51,332 bases of DNA from Archaeoglobales archaeon (GTDB lineage Archaea; Halobacteriota; Archaeoglobi; Archaeoglobales; Archaeoglobaceae): NCBI GenBank assembly GCA_030055595.1, contig JASFYH010000011.1, forward strand, positions 1-51,332. The letters run 5' to 3'. The notes under the pieces were generated by a model. The model was not told the DNA's origin. It worked only from the letters and a program-made list of their open reading frames with translations, and ran no database searches. Each line of letters opens with the position of its first letter. The first letter of the stretch is position 1. Positions 27,237 to 35,959 of the stretch are shown piece after piece. The translations under genes and the position numbers were made by a program.

Positions 27237-28211
27237 GTGAAGGTCGGATATCTTTGCACGTTTACTCCCAAGGAGATCATCTACTCTGCGGGTTTCCAGC
27301 CATTCCGCGTTTTCGCAACAGAGAGACCAATCGAACTTGCTTCCGCATACATTCAGAGCTATTCGTGCTCACAGGCAAGAGGGGCTCTTGAGTGTGCCCT
27401 AAAAGACGACTTTTACGCTTTTGTCTTCACAAGGTGTTGTGATACGCTGATGAGACTAACCGATATCTTTGAGTTTGCTGGAAAAAGGGTTTACAACATA
27501 GAATTTCCCACAAAGATCGGAAACGTCGAGTATTATTTAAGAGAGTTAAAGGACTTTGTTGAAGTTCTGAGAGACTGGGGTGGGGAAGTAAGCTTTGAAA
27601 GTCTTGTGGAGAGTCTAAAACTATACAGAGAGCTCGAAGAGGGACTTAAACAGCTATTTTCGGTTTTTCCAGATTACGAGACCGCAATAAAAGTCCAGCA
27701 GATCGATGTTAAAGATGCTATAAAGCTTGTAGACGAAAAATTGAAGTCTGCGAAGAAAGAAAAAGAGAGCCCAAAAGTCCTAATAACTGGTAGTGTTTGT
27801 CCATATCCAAAGATCTACGATCTGTTTAGAGAGGCGGGTTTTTCCATAAAAGACGATCTCTGCACTGGCAGTAGATTCTTCGAGTATATTTATCCAACTT
27901 TTGAACCTGAGGATCTGGAAGGTGCTTTGAGGTTCATTGCGGAAAAATACTTCTACAAGTCCCCTTGTCCAACAAAGCACTACGAAAGCGACAGGAGATT
28001 TGAATACGTGATAAAGCTTGCTGAAGATTGCGATGCGGTCGTGTTTTTGCTTGTAAAATTCTGCGAACCCCATTTCTTTGATTATCCCCAGCTAAAGAGT
28101 GAATTAGAGAAAATGGGAAAGAAAGTCGCACTGATCGAGCTTGAATTTCCTGTTGTCTCGACTGAGCAGATAAGGACGAGGATCGAAGCTCTTAGAGAGG
28201 TGATACTGTGA
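27237..28211 (+). CDS. 2-hydroxyacyl-CoA dehydratase / benzoyl-CoA reductase family subunit (small)
   Basis: 324 residues of the HgdB/HgdA-BcrB/BcrC superfamily. Conserved cysteines occur in SYSCSQARG, FTRCCDTLMR, GSVCPYPKIYD, LCTGSRFF and the late family motif VKFCEPHFFDYPQLK. These proteins bind [4Fe-4S] clusters and use one very low-potential electron to make a ketyl radical or reduce an aromatic CoA ester. It forms an operon with the next subunit (4-bp overlap) and the activator. GTG start, probably leaderless. The substrate cannot be told; no CoA-transferase or acyl-CoA gene is adjacent. Confidence 0.82.
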   Translation: MKVGYLCTFTPKEIIYSAGFQPFRVFATERPIELASAYIQSYSCSQARGALECALKDDFYAFVFTRCCDTLMRLTDIFEFAGKRVYNIEFPTKIGNVEYYLRELKDFVEVLRDWGGEVSFESLVESLKLYRELEEGLKQLFSVFPDYETAIKVQQIDVKDAIKLVDEKLKSAKKEKESPKVLITGSVCPYPKIYDLFREAGFSIKDDLCTGSRFFEYIYPTFEPEDLEGALRFIAEKYFYKSPCPTKHYESDRRFEYVIKLAEDCDAVVFLLVKFCEPHFFDYPQLKSELEKMGKKVALIELEFPVVSTEQIRTRIEALREVIL

Positions 28212-29374
28212 GAAAGCTCCAGAGCTCAGAAAAAATGCGAGAATTAATGGCAAGCTATTACATGCAAGGACATCAGGCAGAATGCAACGCTTGGATCACG
28301 AGCGGGGCTCCAGTGGAGCTTCTTTATGCTATGGACATATACCCAATTTACCCTGAAAATCATGGAGCCTTAATAGGTGCAACTAAACTCGGAAGTTACT
28401 ATTCTGATTTTTCAGAGAGAAATGGCTTCTCAAGGGATCTCTGCTCTTATGCAAGATGTGATATTGGTTGTGTTTTTGCAGGCACAAGCCCAATTGGAGG
28501 TTTGCCAAAACCGACTTTTTTGTTCGCATGCAACAATATCTGCAACACTGTTGTGAAATGGTATGAAGTTCTTAGCAGAATCTTCAAAGTTCCGTTATTC
28601 ATTCTCGACACGCCTTTCATTAGAAAAGAGCTCAAAGAGAGTCATTTGAGATACGTCGAGGAGCAATTATATGATTTTATAAAATTTGCCGAGAGAATAA
28701 CAGGAAGAGAGCTTGAAGATCAAAAACTGAAAGAGGTTATAGCGAGATCGGTCGAAGGTGTTGGATTATATGCCCATTGTCTGCAGAGTGCCCGAAATAA
28801 GCCAAGTCCAATGAATTGCTTCGATGCATTCGTGAACATGGCTCCAATTGTTTGCCTCCGTGGGACTGACCATGCGATCCAGTTCTATGTGGGACTGAAA
28901 AAGGAGCTGGATGATAGGATAAAACAAGGGATCTCAGCAGTAGATAACGAAGAAATTAGACTTCTTTGGGATAACATCCCTGTATGGTATCGACTTAGAT
29001 GGCTTGGGGAATTTTTTGAGAACAGAAACGCCTGCCTCGTTGCGGACACATACACAAACGCCTGGACAGGCTTCGGAGAGCTAAAAGGTAACGACATACT
29101 CTCAAGTATGGCGGAAGTCTATACTCTGTCCTATTTGAACATAGGCATGGATAGGACCGCTGAGATCATTAATCACCTCATAGAGCTCTACGACGTCGAT
29201 GGAGTGGTGATGCACTCAAACAGGAGCTGTAAACCCTACTCCTTTGGACAATATGAAATTCAGAAGAAACTCAGCGTTCCATCGGTGATCATCGAGGCGG
29301 ACATGGTTGATGAAAGAGTCTTCAGCGAAGCTCAGGTTGTGACGAGGCTTGAAGCATTCTTGGAGATGCTATGA
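28208..29374 (+). CDS. 2-hydroxyacyl-CoA dehydratase / benzoyl-CoA reductase family subunit (large)
   Basis: 388 residues. Begins with ECNAWITSGAPVELLYAMDIYPIYPEN, a family hallmark. Cluster cysteines are likely in RDLCSYARCDIGCVF and ACNNICNTV, and the C-terminal part ends VDGVVMHSNRSCKPYSFGQYEI, a conserved late motif. It pairs with the 324-residue subunit. GTG 28208 follows GAGGTGAT by 3 nt and overlaps the previous stop; its own stop overlaps the activator start (ATGA). The family covers dehydratases, benzoyl-CoA reductases and double-cubane cluster proteins, so the reaction is open. Confidence 0.83.
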   Translation: MRKLQSSEKMRELMASYYMQGHQAECNAWITSGAPVELLYAMDIYPIYPENHGALIGATKLGSYYSDFSERNGFSRDLCSYARCDIGCVFAGTSPIGGLPKPTFLFACNNICNTVVKWYEVLSRIFKVPLFILDTPFIRKELKESHLRYVEEQLYDFIKFAERITGRELEDQKLKEVIARSVEGVGLYAHCLQSARNKPSPMNCFDAFVNMAPIVCLRGTDHAIQFYVGLKKELDDRIKQGISAVDNEEIRLLWDNIPVWYRLRWLGEFFENRNACLVADTYTNAWTGFGELKGNDILSSMAEVYTLSYLNIGMDRTAEIINHLIELYDVDGVVMHSNRSCKPYSFGQYEIQKKLSVPSVIIEADMVDERVFSEAQVVTRLEAFLEML

Positions 29375-30132
29375 TCTCTGCTGGAATCGACATTGGCTCT
29401 ATAACCGCAAAGTGTGTGATCCTTCAAGGGGATAAGATCTTGGCATATAGTATTTTGAGGGTCAAGCCAAATCTTGAAGAGTCAGCAAGAGAGATCTTTG
29501 AGAAAACTCTTGAACTCGCGGGCTTGAGTAAAGAAGAAGTTGACAGCATCGTTGCAACCGGCTACGGAAGGGGCAGAGTTGACTTTGCCAATAAAAAAAT
29601 CACTGAGATCAGTTGTCATGCAATTGGGTCTCATTTTCTGATCCCAGACGTTGGCACCGTTATAGACATCGGTGGTCAGGACAGCAAGGTAATCGCAGTC
29701 GAAAATGGAAAGGTTTTAGATTTTGTCATGAATGACAAATGTGCCGCTGGCACGGGGAGGTTTATAGAGGTTATGGCTAATGCTTTAGGGCTGAAAATCG
29801 AGCAGATTGGAGAGCTTGCATTGAGGGCAACCGAGAGGCTTAAGATCTCATCAACTTGCACTGTTTTTGCAGAATCTGAGGTTGTAAGCTATCTCTCCGC
29901 TGGGAAAAAAGTTGAGGAGATCATAGCGGGAGTTTGTGATGCCATTGCTGGCAGATTGATTGCTATGGCGAGTAGGGTAGGCATTAGAAGAGAAGTTGTG
30001 CTCACTGGAGGAGTTGCTAAGAACTTAGGAGTCAGAAGAGCGATAGAAGAGAAGATCGGATTTGGCGTGAAAGTCCCTCCCGAACCACAGATCGTTGGAG
30101 CTCTTGGTGCAGCGGTTTTGGGTTCAGGATAA
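29371..30132 (+). CDS. ATP-dependent activator of the dehydratase/reductase (HgdC/BcrAD family)
   Basis: 253 residues of the ASKHA ATPase fold: phosphate-1 loop AGIDIGSITAKCVIL, phosphate-2 loop VIDIGGQDSKVIAV and adenosine motif LTGGVAKNLGVRRAIEE. The two Cys that bridge the dimer [4Fe-4S] cluster appear in NDKCAAGTGRFIE and SSTCTVFAESEV. It hydrolyses ATP to lower the potential of one electron and pass it to the partner subunits. Length is normal for HgdC. Last gene of the three-gene operon. Confidence 0.92.
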   Translation: MISAGIDIGSITAKCVILQGDKILAYSILRVKPNLEESAREIFEKTLELAGLSKEEVDSIVATGYGRGRVDFANKKITEISCHAIGSHFLIPDVGTVIDIGGQDSKVIAVENGKVLDFVMNDKCAAGTGRFIEVMANALGLKIEQIGELALRATERLKISSTCTVFAESEVVSYLSAGKKVEEIIAGVCDAIAGRLIAMASRVGIRREVVLTGGVAKNLGVRRAIEEKIGFGVKVPPEPQIVGALGAAVLGSG

Positions 30133-30283
30133 ATTCTATTTTTGAACTTGATCGAGTTAAAGTCTAAGCTACTGGCTAAGTAATTCCAATGCCCCTATTT
30201 TTAGAAGCATTGCAGTTGAAAAATTCCTTAAAATATACAAGTTTTCCGAGTGAAAGCTTTTTATTCATGTAGTAGTGATGAGC

Positions 30284-30646
30284 ATGATGAATGGGGTCTC
30301 GAGTGTGGTAGGGGTTGCGCTGATGGTGGCATTGACGGTATTGATCTCCGCAATAGTGATAACAATGGTCTTTAGTTTCTTCTCGAATATTGGAAAAAGT
30401 GCAAATTTCGTAGCATTTTCCATCTCAAGAGTGACTGAAAATGATTATACGATCTCCTTAATGGGTGGAGAAATCGAAAAGATCGATAAATGCAAAGTTT
30501 ACAAGAATATGATCGAGATCGGGATTTTTGATAGAAATGAGATCGGTAAAAGCATAGATTTTCAGGCAAATTCTGGAGATTATGTGAGAGTTGTTTGCAA
30601 ATTTATTGATGAAAGCGAAAGTGTTGTTTTTGAACGCTCGTTCTAA
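30284..30646 (+). CDS. Type IV pilin-like protein (archaeal Pilin_N/DUF1628 type)
   Basis: About 120 residues. It starts NGVSSVVGVALMVALTVLISAIVITMV, the archaeal pilin N-terminus with a short n-region directly before a long hydrophobic helix. A small beta-rich head of about 80 residues follows. It would be processed by a class III prepilin peptidase and either polymerise or stay as a membrane-anchored sensor piece. Starts at 30275 (GTG), 30278, 30284 or 30287 are all possible; GTGATGAGC before 30284 resembles a ribosome binding site. No pilus motor genes are near; signalling genes follow. Confidence 0.7.
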   Translation: MMNGVSSVVGVALMVALTVLISAIVITMVFSFFSNIGKSANFVAFSISRVTENDYTISLMGGEIEKIDKCKVYKNMIEIGIFDRNEIGKSIDFQANSGDYVRVVCKFIDESESVVFERSF

Positions 30647-30687
30647 CTCACGATAATTTTTTAAAGTTTTTTAGCATAATAGATCAT

Positions 30688-31357
30688 ATGAAAATCTCCT
30701 CAGGAATAGAAGGACTCGACAAACTAATGATGGGCGGTTTCCTCAAGGGAAGAGCCTACTATATCAAAGGGGAAAGTGGGACCGGCAGAACAACTCTGGG
30801 GGCTTCAATTTCTTATTGAGGGAGCCAAAAAAGGTGAAAGAGTCCTTTTTATAACCCTTACGGAGAGTGCAGAATATATAAAGGAGAACTCAAAAAATCT
30901 GTTCCTCGAGATCGAGGGCATCGACTTTCTGGATTTGACTCCAAGTTCTGAATATTACAGAAGTGCATACGACATATTTCATCCCGGCGAGGTAGAGAGG
31001 GAGAGAATTTTTGAAGAGATCATGAGAAAAGTGGAAGAAATAAAGCCTCAAAGGGTATTCATAGACTCAATATCGGAGTTCAGAAGGCTCGTCCCTGATG
31101 CCTTCGTTCATAAAAGGCAGGTCATTTCATTCATAAAATTTCTGAATTCCATTGGTGCGACAGTGCTTTTCACTTCCGAAACGACTCAGGAGACACCAGA
31201 TCAGGATCTGGAATTCATTGCGGACGGGATCATTGAGTTGAAGAGAGACGAAAATGGATTGAAGATTACAGTGAGGAAAACGAGGGGCAGTGATTTTATT
31301 TCGGGCTGGCACAGGATGGAGATAGGAGAGGAAGGAATAAAAATATGTTTATTTTAG
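30688..31357 (+). pseudogene. KaiC-like RecA-superfamily ATPase interrupted by a frameshift
   Basis: From ATG 30688 the frame gives SSGIEGLDKLMMGGF and a P-loop GESGTGRTTLG (Lys replaced by Arg), then ends shortly after a run of five G at 30798-30802. From that run the frame one base over continues LQFLIEGAKKGERVLFITL, Walker-B-like QRVFIDSISEF, and ends at 31357. Removing one G restores a single protein of about 222 residues of the KaiC/RAD55 type. It could be a sequencing error, a true mutation or slippage on the G run. It lies between a pilin-like gene and a PAS protein, 3 bp before the latter. Confidence 0.8.
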
Positions 31358-31360
31358 GGA

Positions 31361-32692
31361 ATGAAACCAAAAATAAGAATTGAAATCTTTGGCAAGGCAA
31401 ATAGAAGGCTTTTGGAGGACTTTTTATCTGAAAAGTATGAGATCTCCGAAGCAGAATTCGATCTGCTAATCATTGATGAATTTACGCTGAAAATGAGGAG
31501 AGAAGAGGTTGAGAAAATACGTTCTGGGACTTTTCTCCCAGTTTTACTCGTAGCAAGAGAGAGACTTGAAGAAGAAGTTTGGGAACTTGTAGATGAGGTT
31601 ATAATGATCCCAATCCAGAAGGCTGAACTCCTGAAAAGGGTTGAAGCCCTCTTAAGGGCAAGAATGCAGGCTATTGAGCTGGAAAAACATTCCAAAATGC
31701 TGGAATTGGAGCTCGGAGCACTTTTCGAGTCTATAGGAAATCCTGTATTGATCATATCTCCAAATTTCGAGATCATCTACGCTAACAGAAAAACAAAGGA
31801 GCTTCTTGAAGCAATTGGGATAAGGGATCCCGTGGGACTGAAATGCCATAAGGTATTCCACGGAAAAGATCAACCAGTGGAAATTTGTCCAGTGAATGCG
31901 ATGCTCAAAAGTGGAAAAACAGAAACGAGGGAAATGGAAGTCCAAGCTCTTGGTGGGAGCTTTGTTGTTACAACCACGCCGATCTTTGAAGAAGGTAAGC
32001 TGAAGAAGATCATCCACATTGCAGTCGATGTAAGTCCTTTAAGAGAGGCTGAAAAAGAGTTAAGATCTCTTTTCTCAGAGATCTCAAGATTGAACGAGCT
32101 ACTTAGAATCATATATAGGGTAAACAGACAGATGGTTAAAAAACACGATTTCGAAGAGGTCCTCTCAGATCTAGTAGGAGAATTGAGCAAACTCGGAGAA
32201 TGCTGTCTCACCTCCAATAAGGAACGCTATTGCGTAAGGCAAGCAATTGAGAGCAATGAGATCTTTCGAGGTTGCTCCGAGGAGTGTGAATTCTATGCAG
32301 AACACAAAGACAAGCAAGTGATAGCCTATCCTTTAAAGACAAACTCGGACATGGGAGTTTTACTTTTTATCTCTGAAAGACTTCGGGAGAGCGAATTTGA
32401 ACTAATTAAAACCCTTCTGGAAGACATTGAATTCGTAAAGGAAAAACTGAAACTTGAAAAGGAGAAGATAAGGTTATTGGAACAGCTTCAAAAAAATATA
32501 GACGAGATCGCATACCTTGTTGATGGAATAAGAAACCCTCTGGCTGTTATTTTTGCTTATACGGAGCTTTTTGCAGACGAGAACTTTAGACAGAGAATTT
32601 ACGAACAAATTTCGAAGATCGATGAGATCATTTCAAAGCTTGACGTCGCCTGGATCGAATCTGAAAAGATCAGAAATGCCCTAACGAAATAG
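31361..32692 (+). CDS. PAS-domain signalling protein resembling a histidine kinase but without catalytic parts
   Basis: 443 residues. A degenerate receiver-like domain comes first (1-105; FDLLIIDEF, and IPIQK where KP is usual), then a PAS domain (about 125-230; PVLIISPNFEIIYANRKTKELL, with CHKVFHGKDQPVEICPVNAM), coiled coil, and a Cys-containing GAF-like region (about 260-370; GECCLTS, RYCVRQ, RGCSEECEF). A short DHp-like end follows. There LVDGIRNPLAVIFAYTELF matches the H-box region but has no His, and the protein stops before any ATPase domain. It is therefore probably an adaptor or redox/ligand sensor rather than a kinase. Confidence 0.75.
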   Translation: MKPKIRIEIFGKANRRLLEDFLSEKYEISEAEFDLLIIDEFTLKMRREEVEKIRSGTFLPVLLVARERLEEEVWELVDEVIMIPIQKAELLKRVEALLRARMQAIELEKHSKMLELELGALFESIGNPVLIISPNFEIIYANRKTKELLEAIGIRDPVGLKCHKVFHGKDQPVEICPVNAMLKSGKTETREMEVQALGGSFVVTTTPIFEEGKLKKIIHIAVDVSPLREAEKELRSLFSEISRLNELLRIIYRVNRQMVKKHDFEEVLSDLVGELSKLGECCLTSNKERYCVRQAIESNEIFRGCSEECEFYAEHKDKQVIAYPLKTNSDMGVLLFISERLRESEFELIKTLLEDIEFVKEKLKLEKEKIRLLEQLQKNIDEIAYLVDGIRNPLAVIFAYTELFADENFRQRIYEQISKIDEIISKLDVAWIESEKIRNALTK

Positions 32693-32698
32693 CCTTGT

Positions 32699-34120
32699 TC
32701 AAGAGGATCCAATTTTCTTGATAAACTCAAGATCTTCCTTTGTGATGCCCTTGATCAGAAATAGAACCGCAGAGTAAACCAAGATCGAGATCGGGAGGAT
32801 CAGGATCATAGAACCAAAATTAAAGGCGACAAGAAACATTAGAAGTGCAGAAAACAGTGGTTTTGTTATATAAGAGATCTTGGGTTTAATTCCGAACTCC
32901 TTAGAGCAGATCAAAGCCAAAAAAAGCCATAAAATTACATTTGAGATCACAGTTGCCATGCTTGCCCCAACGATCCCAAATCTCGGGATCATGAAATAGT
33001 TAAGAACGACGTTGAGAAGCGTTGAGAAAGTTAATGGATAAAAATTCAGTTCAGGTTTCTCTTTTCCACTAAAAAAGCTTCCATAGATCCCAAAAACTGG
33101 AGAAATTAGCAATAACGACAATATTTGCATAGCCAATAGCCCCGGAAGATATTCCTCTCCATAAGCAAGGAAGAGCAAATTGCTCGAGATCAATATAAGT
33201 CCAAGTGCGGAAGGAATGCAGAGAGCGGAAGAGAACTTAAAAGCTCTTGAGAAGGCTCTGCTCAGATCTTCCCCTTCAAGTTTCACAAATACTGGCAATA
33301 AAACACTTGGAATTGATATGAATCCCGCTATTGCTGAAATTATGCTGAAACCCGCTCTGTAATAAGCAACGTCTTCTGCGGTAAGAAAATAGCCGATCAT
33401 AACCAGATCCACATTGGCAAAAAGCACCCAACTAATAGATATAACCGCAGTAAAGGCTACAAATTTCAAAACTCTATTAAATTCTATCTTTTCCTTTTCA
33501 GAGAACAGAAAAGGATATTTTTTAGTTGTATAATAGAGGGCATAGAAAAAGCCGAGGATCGCAGATAGAACTATTGCGAAGATCGCTCCAATAACGGATA
33601 GTCCAACTAAAACGAGCGAAAAAGTAAATACGATCTTTGAAAAGCCTGAAACGGTATAATTAAGCAAATTGACCTTGAAGTCGTTCATGGCATTTGCTAT
33701 TGCTAAGAAAAGTGTTGTTAATGCGTTGAAAACTAAATATATGCTCAAAAGCTTTAGTAGCAATGAGATCGGTTTATTGAAAGCTGATGAGATCGTGTCG
33801 GAGAGTAAGAATAGCAAAATGGAGAGAAAAACAGATAGAGCTACTTTAAAATTTGTTAAAAAGCTAACATATCCGCTTGCAAGTCTAAAGTTGTTTTTTG
33901 AGACTGCATCAGCTACGTATCTCGTTGCAGCGTTGTTTATGCCAAGATCTGCAAAAACCATGGCAACCGTAATGATCGAGATCGACAAAGAATAGAGACC
34001 AAAAAGTTCGGGCTTTAAAACCCTCGCCAAGAATACTACTATGATCAGCCCGCTTAGATTTAGAATTAGCATCGATGAGCTATTATAGAGCACGTTCTTG
34101 AACACAACTTTTGAGAGCAC
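32699..34120 (-). CDS. Polysaccharide/oligosaccharide flippase (Wzx/MATE-like)
   Basis: 473 residues with about 12-14 membrane segments throughout and the polysaccharide-synthase-family opening FKNVLYNSSSMLILNLSGLIIVVFLARVLKPELFGLYSL. Members move lipid-linked glycans across the membrane for surface polysaccharide or glycoprotein. GTG at 34120, 28 bp after the cheR stop on the same strand, so it may be transcribed from the che operon. No glycosyltransferase genes are next to it in this window. Confidence 0.85.
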   Translation of the reverse strand: MLSKVVFKNVLYNSSSMLILNLSGLIIVVFLARVLKPELFGLYSLSISIITVAMVFADLGINNAATRYVADAVSKNNFRLASGYVSFLTNFKVALSVFLSILLFLLSDTISSAFNKPISLLLKLLSIYLVFNALTTLFLAIANAMNDFKVNLLNYTVSGFSKIVFTFSLVLVGLSVIGAIFAIVLSAILGFFYALYYTTKKYPFLFSEKEKIEFNRVLKFVAFTAVISISWVLFANVDLVMIGYFLTAEDVAYYRAGFSIISAIAGFISIPSVLLPVFVKLEGEDLSRAFSRAFKFSSALCIPSALGLILISSNLLFLAYGEEYLPGLLAMQILSLLLISPVFGIYGSFFSGKEKPELNFYPLTFSTLLNVVLNYFMIPRFGIVGASMATVISNVILWLFLALICSKEFGIKPKISYITKPLFSALLMFLVAFNFGSMILILPISILVYSAVLFLIKGITKEDLEFIKKIGSS

Positions 34121-34147
34121 GATCTTGCTCAGCGTAGGTATTAAAAA

Positions 34148-34924
34148 TCATACCTTCCGATAGATCTTTTCAGAGAGGTTTACGCACTCAAAGCCGATCT
34201 TGGGTATGCTCTCGCTTTTGCCAATGATCAAATAGCCACCAGAATTTAGTGCGTTGTAAAAATCTCTCAAAACCTTCTCTTTTTGCTCCTCAGTAAAATA
34301 GATCATAACGTTTCTGCAAAAAATCGCATCAAGATATTTGGTTATTGGCTCCTGAGACGTTAGATCGTGTTTTTTAAACCTGACATGTTTTTTAACAAAT
34401 TCCTTTACTTTATACCTGTTTCCAGTTTTTTCAAAATACTTATTCAAAAGCTCTGGAGACAAGTTTTTTAATTGATCCCTTTCGTAAATCCCCACCGATG
34501 CCTTTTTCAAGCTATCATCATCTATATCCGTTGCGTAAATTGAGAAACCCCGATCTGGTAAAGTTTCCAGAACCGCAATGGCTATGCTGTAGGGCTCCTC
34601 TCCATTCGCACAGCCCGCACTCCAGAATCTTATAATCCCACTTCTCCTGCTTGAAAGCTCAGGAAGAATTTTTTGCATGAAAAATTCAAAGGGGCTTCGA
34701 TCCCGCATGAACTCGGTGACGTTTATCGCGATAGCATTAACAAGCTCGTTGATTTCCTCTTCATTACTTTTAATATATCTGAAATACTCTGAAAGATCAT
34801 TTAACCCAAGAAAACGCATTCTTAGCTCGATCCTTCTTCGAATATAACTCTCCCTATACATATCAAGTCTAACTCCACTCCTCTTGGACGTGTAGCTTAA
34901 AATCCCCCGAAGGATCAGATCCAT
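34148..34924 (-). CDS. cheR: Chemotaxis protein methyltransferase CheR
   Basis: 258 residues. The N-terminal helical domain (ESYIRRRIELRMRFLG) is followed by a SAM-binding domain with FWSAGCANGEEPYSIAI, IYATDIDDDSLKKA and DAIFCRNVMIYFTEEQ. It methylates receptor glutamates, opposing CheB. It overlaps the upstream cheD by 10 bp and is the last che gene in the operon. Confidence 0.95.
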   Translation of the reverse strand: MDLILRGILSYTSKRSGVRLDMYRESYIRRRIELRMRFLGLNDLSEYFRYIKSNEEEINELVNAIAINVTEFMRDRSPFEFFMQKILPELSSRRSGIIRFWSAGCANGEEPYSIAIAVLETLPDRGFSIYATDIDDDSLKKASVGIYERDQLKNLSPELLNKYFEKTGNRYKVKEFVKKHVRFKKHDLTSQEPITKYLDAIFCRNVMIYFTEEQKEKVLRDFYNALNSGGYLIIGKSESIPKIGFECVNLSEKIYRKV

Positions 34925-35376
34925 AATTCCCCACCATTACTATACCGTATCAGTAGCCTCCCGTCGTTCACAAAAAAGTATAAAGTTCTTCCAAGACTTC
35001 CACCAGTGTCTTCTGAGACGATCCTAACCCCATATTCCCTGAGGGTGTCCCGAACAACTTCTATATTTCTATCGCCGATCTTTAGACTCTCAAGCGTCAA
35101 ATGTTTAAATATTTGAGCACCTCCAGCGATCTTAGCTACCATATTTTTCCGATTTCCGCTGATGCCCTCAAGCGACTCTATAGCAATTGAAACAGCCGAA
35201 TCTACGAATTTTGCTGTTTTCAGACCATTTGACTTCGGAAGCATCGCATGAGCCAAAGCTCCCGCTTTGATCTTGGACTCATAGATCGCAATACCCAGGC
35301 AAGAGCCCAAACCTATGGTTTTCAGAATTCCAGACTTAGAGAATTTTGCTTCGCCAATTCCCACAATGATCTCCAT
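34915..35376 (-). CDS. cheD: Chemoreceptor glutamine deamidase CheD
   Basis: 153 residues. The catalytic pair appears as the Cys in GLGSCLGIAIYE and His in GALAHAMLPKS, with the later KIAGGAQIF motif. CheD deamidates receptor Gln and, in Bacillus and archaea, works with CheC. ATG 35376 is used; the six codons before it look like read-through from cheC, whose stop is one base away. Confidence 0.93.
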   Translation of the reverse strand: MEIIVGIGEAKFSKSGILKTIGLGSCLGIAIYESKIKAGALAHAMLPKSNGLKTAKFVDSAVSIAIESLEGISGNRKNMVAKIAGGAQIFKHLTLESLKIGDRNIEVVRDTLREYGVRIVSEDTGGSLGRTLYFFVNDGRLLIRYSNGGELWI

Positions 35377-35377
35377 G

Positions 35378-35959
35378 TTATCCCAGCATTCCAAGCATTT
35401 TCAATATGTAGTCAAGGAACTTTTCATCCGGGACCAGAGTTACTAGGATCTTTATCGCTTCCTCTTTCTCCTTTAGCTCTGTTTCGAACACTATTACGTT
35501 GTCACTCTTTTCGGCGATCTGTGCTACGATCACTTCAACGATCGCTATACTTGTGTCCTCTGCAAGGCTCGGAGGGGAGGGAATCAGCATAATTCCAAGC
35601 AGATCCGCGATTGCATTGCAAAAAGAAGAGGAGAGAATATTTCCAAGCTCCATGATCGTTGAATCGACAAGTTCTGGATCCTCTATGAGCAATTTTGCGA
35701 TCTTTTTTGCTTCAGGAAATGAAACGTATAAGTAACCCGTTCTACCATTTTCAACATCCTCAAGTGCGGTAACAACTCCAACAACGATCTGGTCCTCGAA
35801 GTATTTGTGTAATTCAGAGATCTTCGCAATTAGCACATTTGGAACGCTCATATCGATCATTTTGCCAAGCATCATTGAAAGCGAAGTTGCAGCATGTGCT
35901 ACACCTATGTTTCCGAGCTCCCGGAGAGCATCGATCTCCTCGACTTTCAAATCAACCAA
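35378..35959 (-). CDS. cheC: CheY-P phosphatase CheC
   Basis: About 193 residues with two copies of the CheC active-site helix: LRELGNIGVAHAATSL near the N-terminus and IMELGNILSSSFCNAIADLL in the middle. It dephosphorylates CheY-P and interacts with CheD, encoded next. The frame starts with a GTG at 35968, but those bases are part of a strong ribosome binding site (GGAGGTGAT), so the TTG at 35959 is the better start. Confidence 0.9.
   Translation of the reverse strand: MVDLKVEEIDALRELGNIGVAHAATSLSMMLGKMIDMSVPNVLIAKISELHKYFEDQIVVGVVTALEDVENGRTGYLYVSFPEAKKIAKLLIEDPELVDSTIMELGNILSSSFCNAIADLLGIMLIPSPPSLAEDTSIAIVEVIVAQIAEKSDNVIVFETELKEKEEAIKILVTLVPDEKFLDYILKMLGMLG

Noticed and set aside
27237-29374. 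Naming the dehydratase subunits benzoyl-CoA reductase BcrB/BcrC
   Set aside because: Superfamily membership is clear, but the sequence alone does not separate aromatic reductases from hydroxyacyl-CoA dehydratases or double-cubane proteins.
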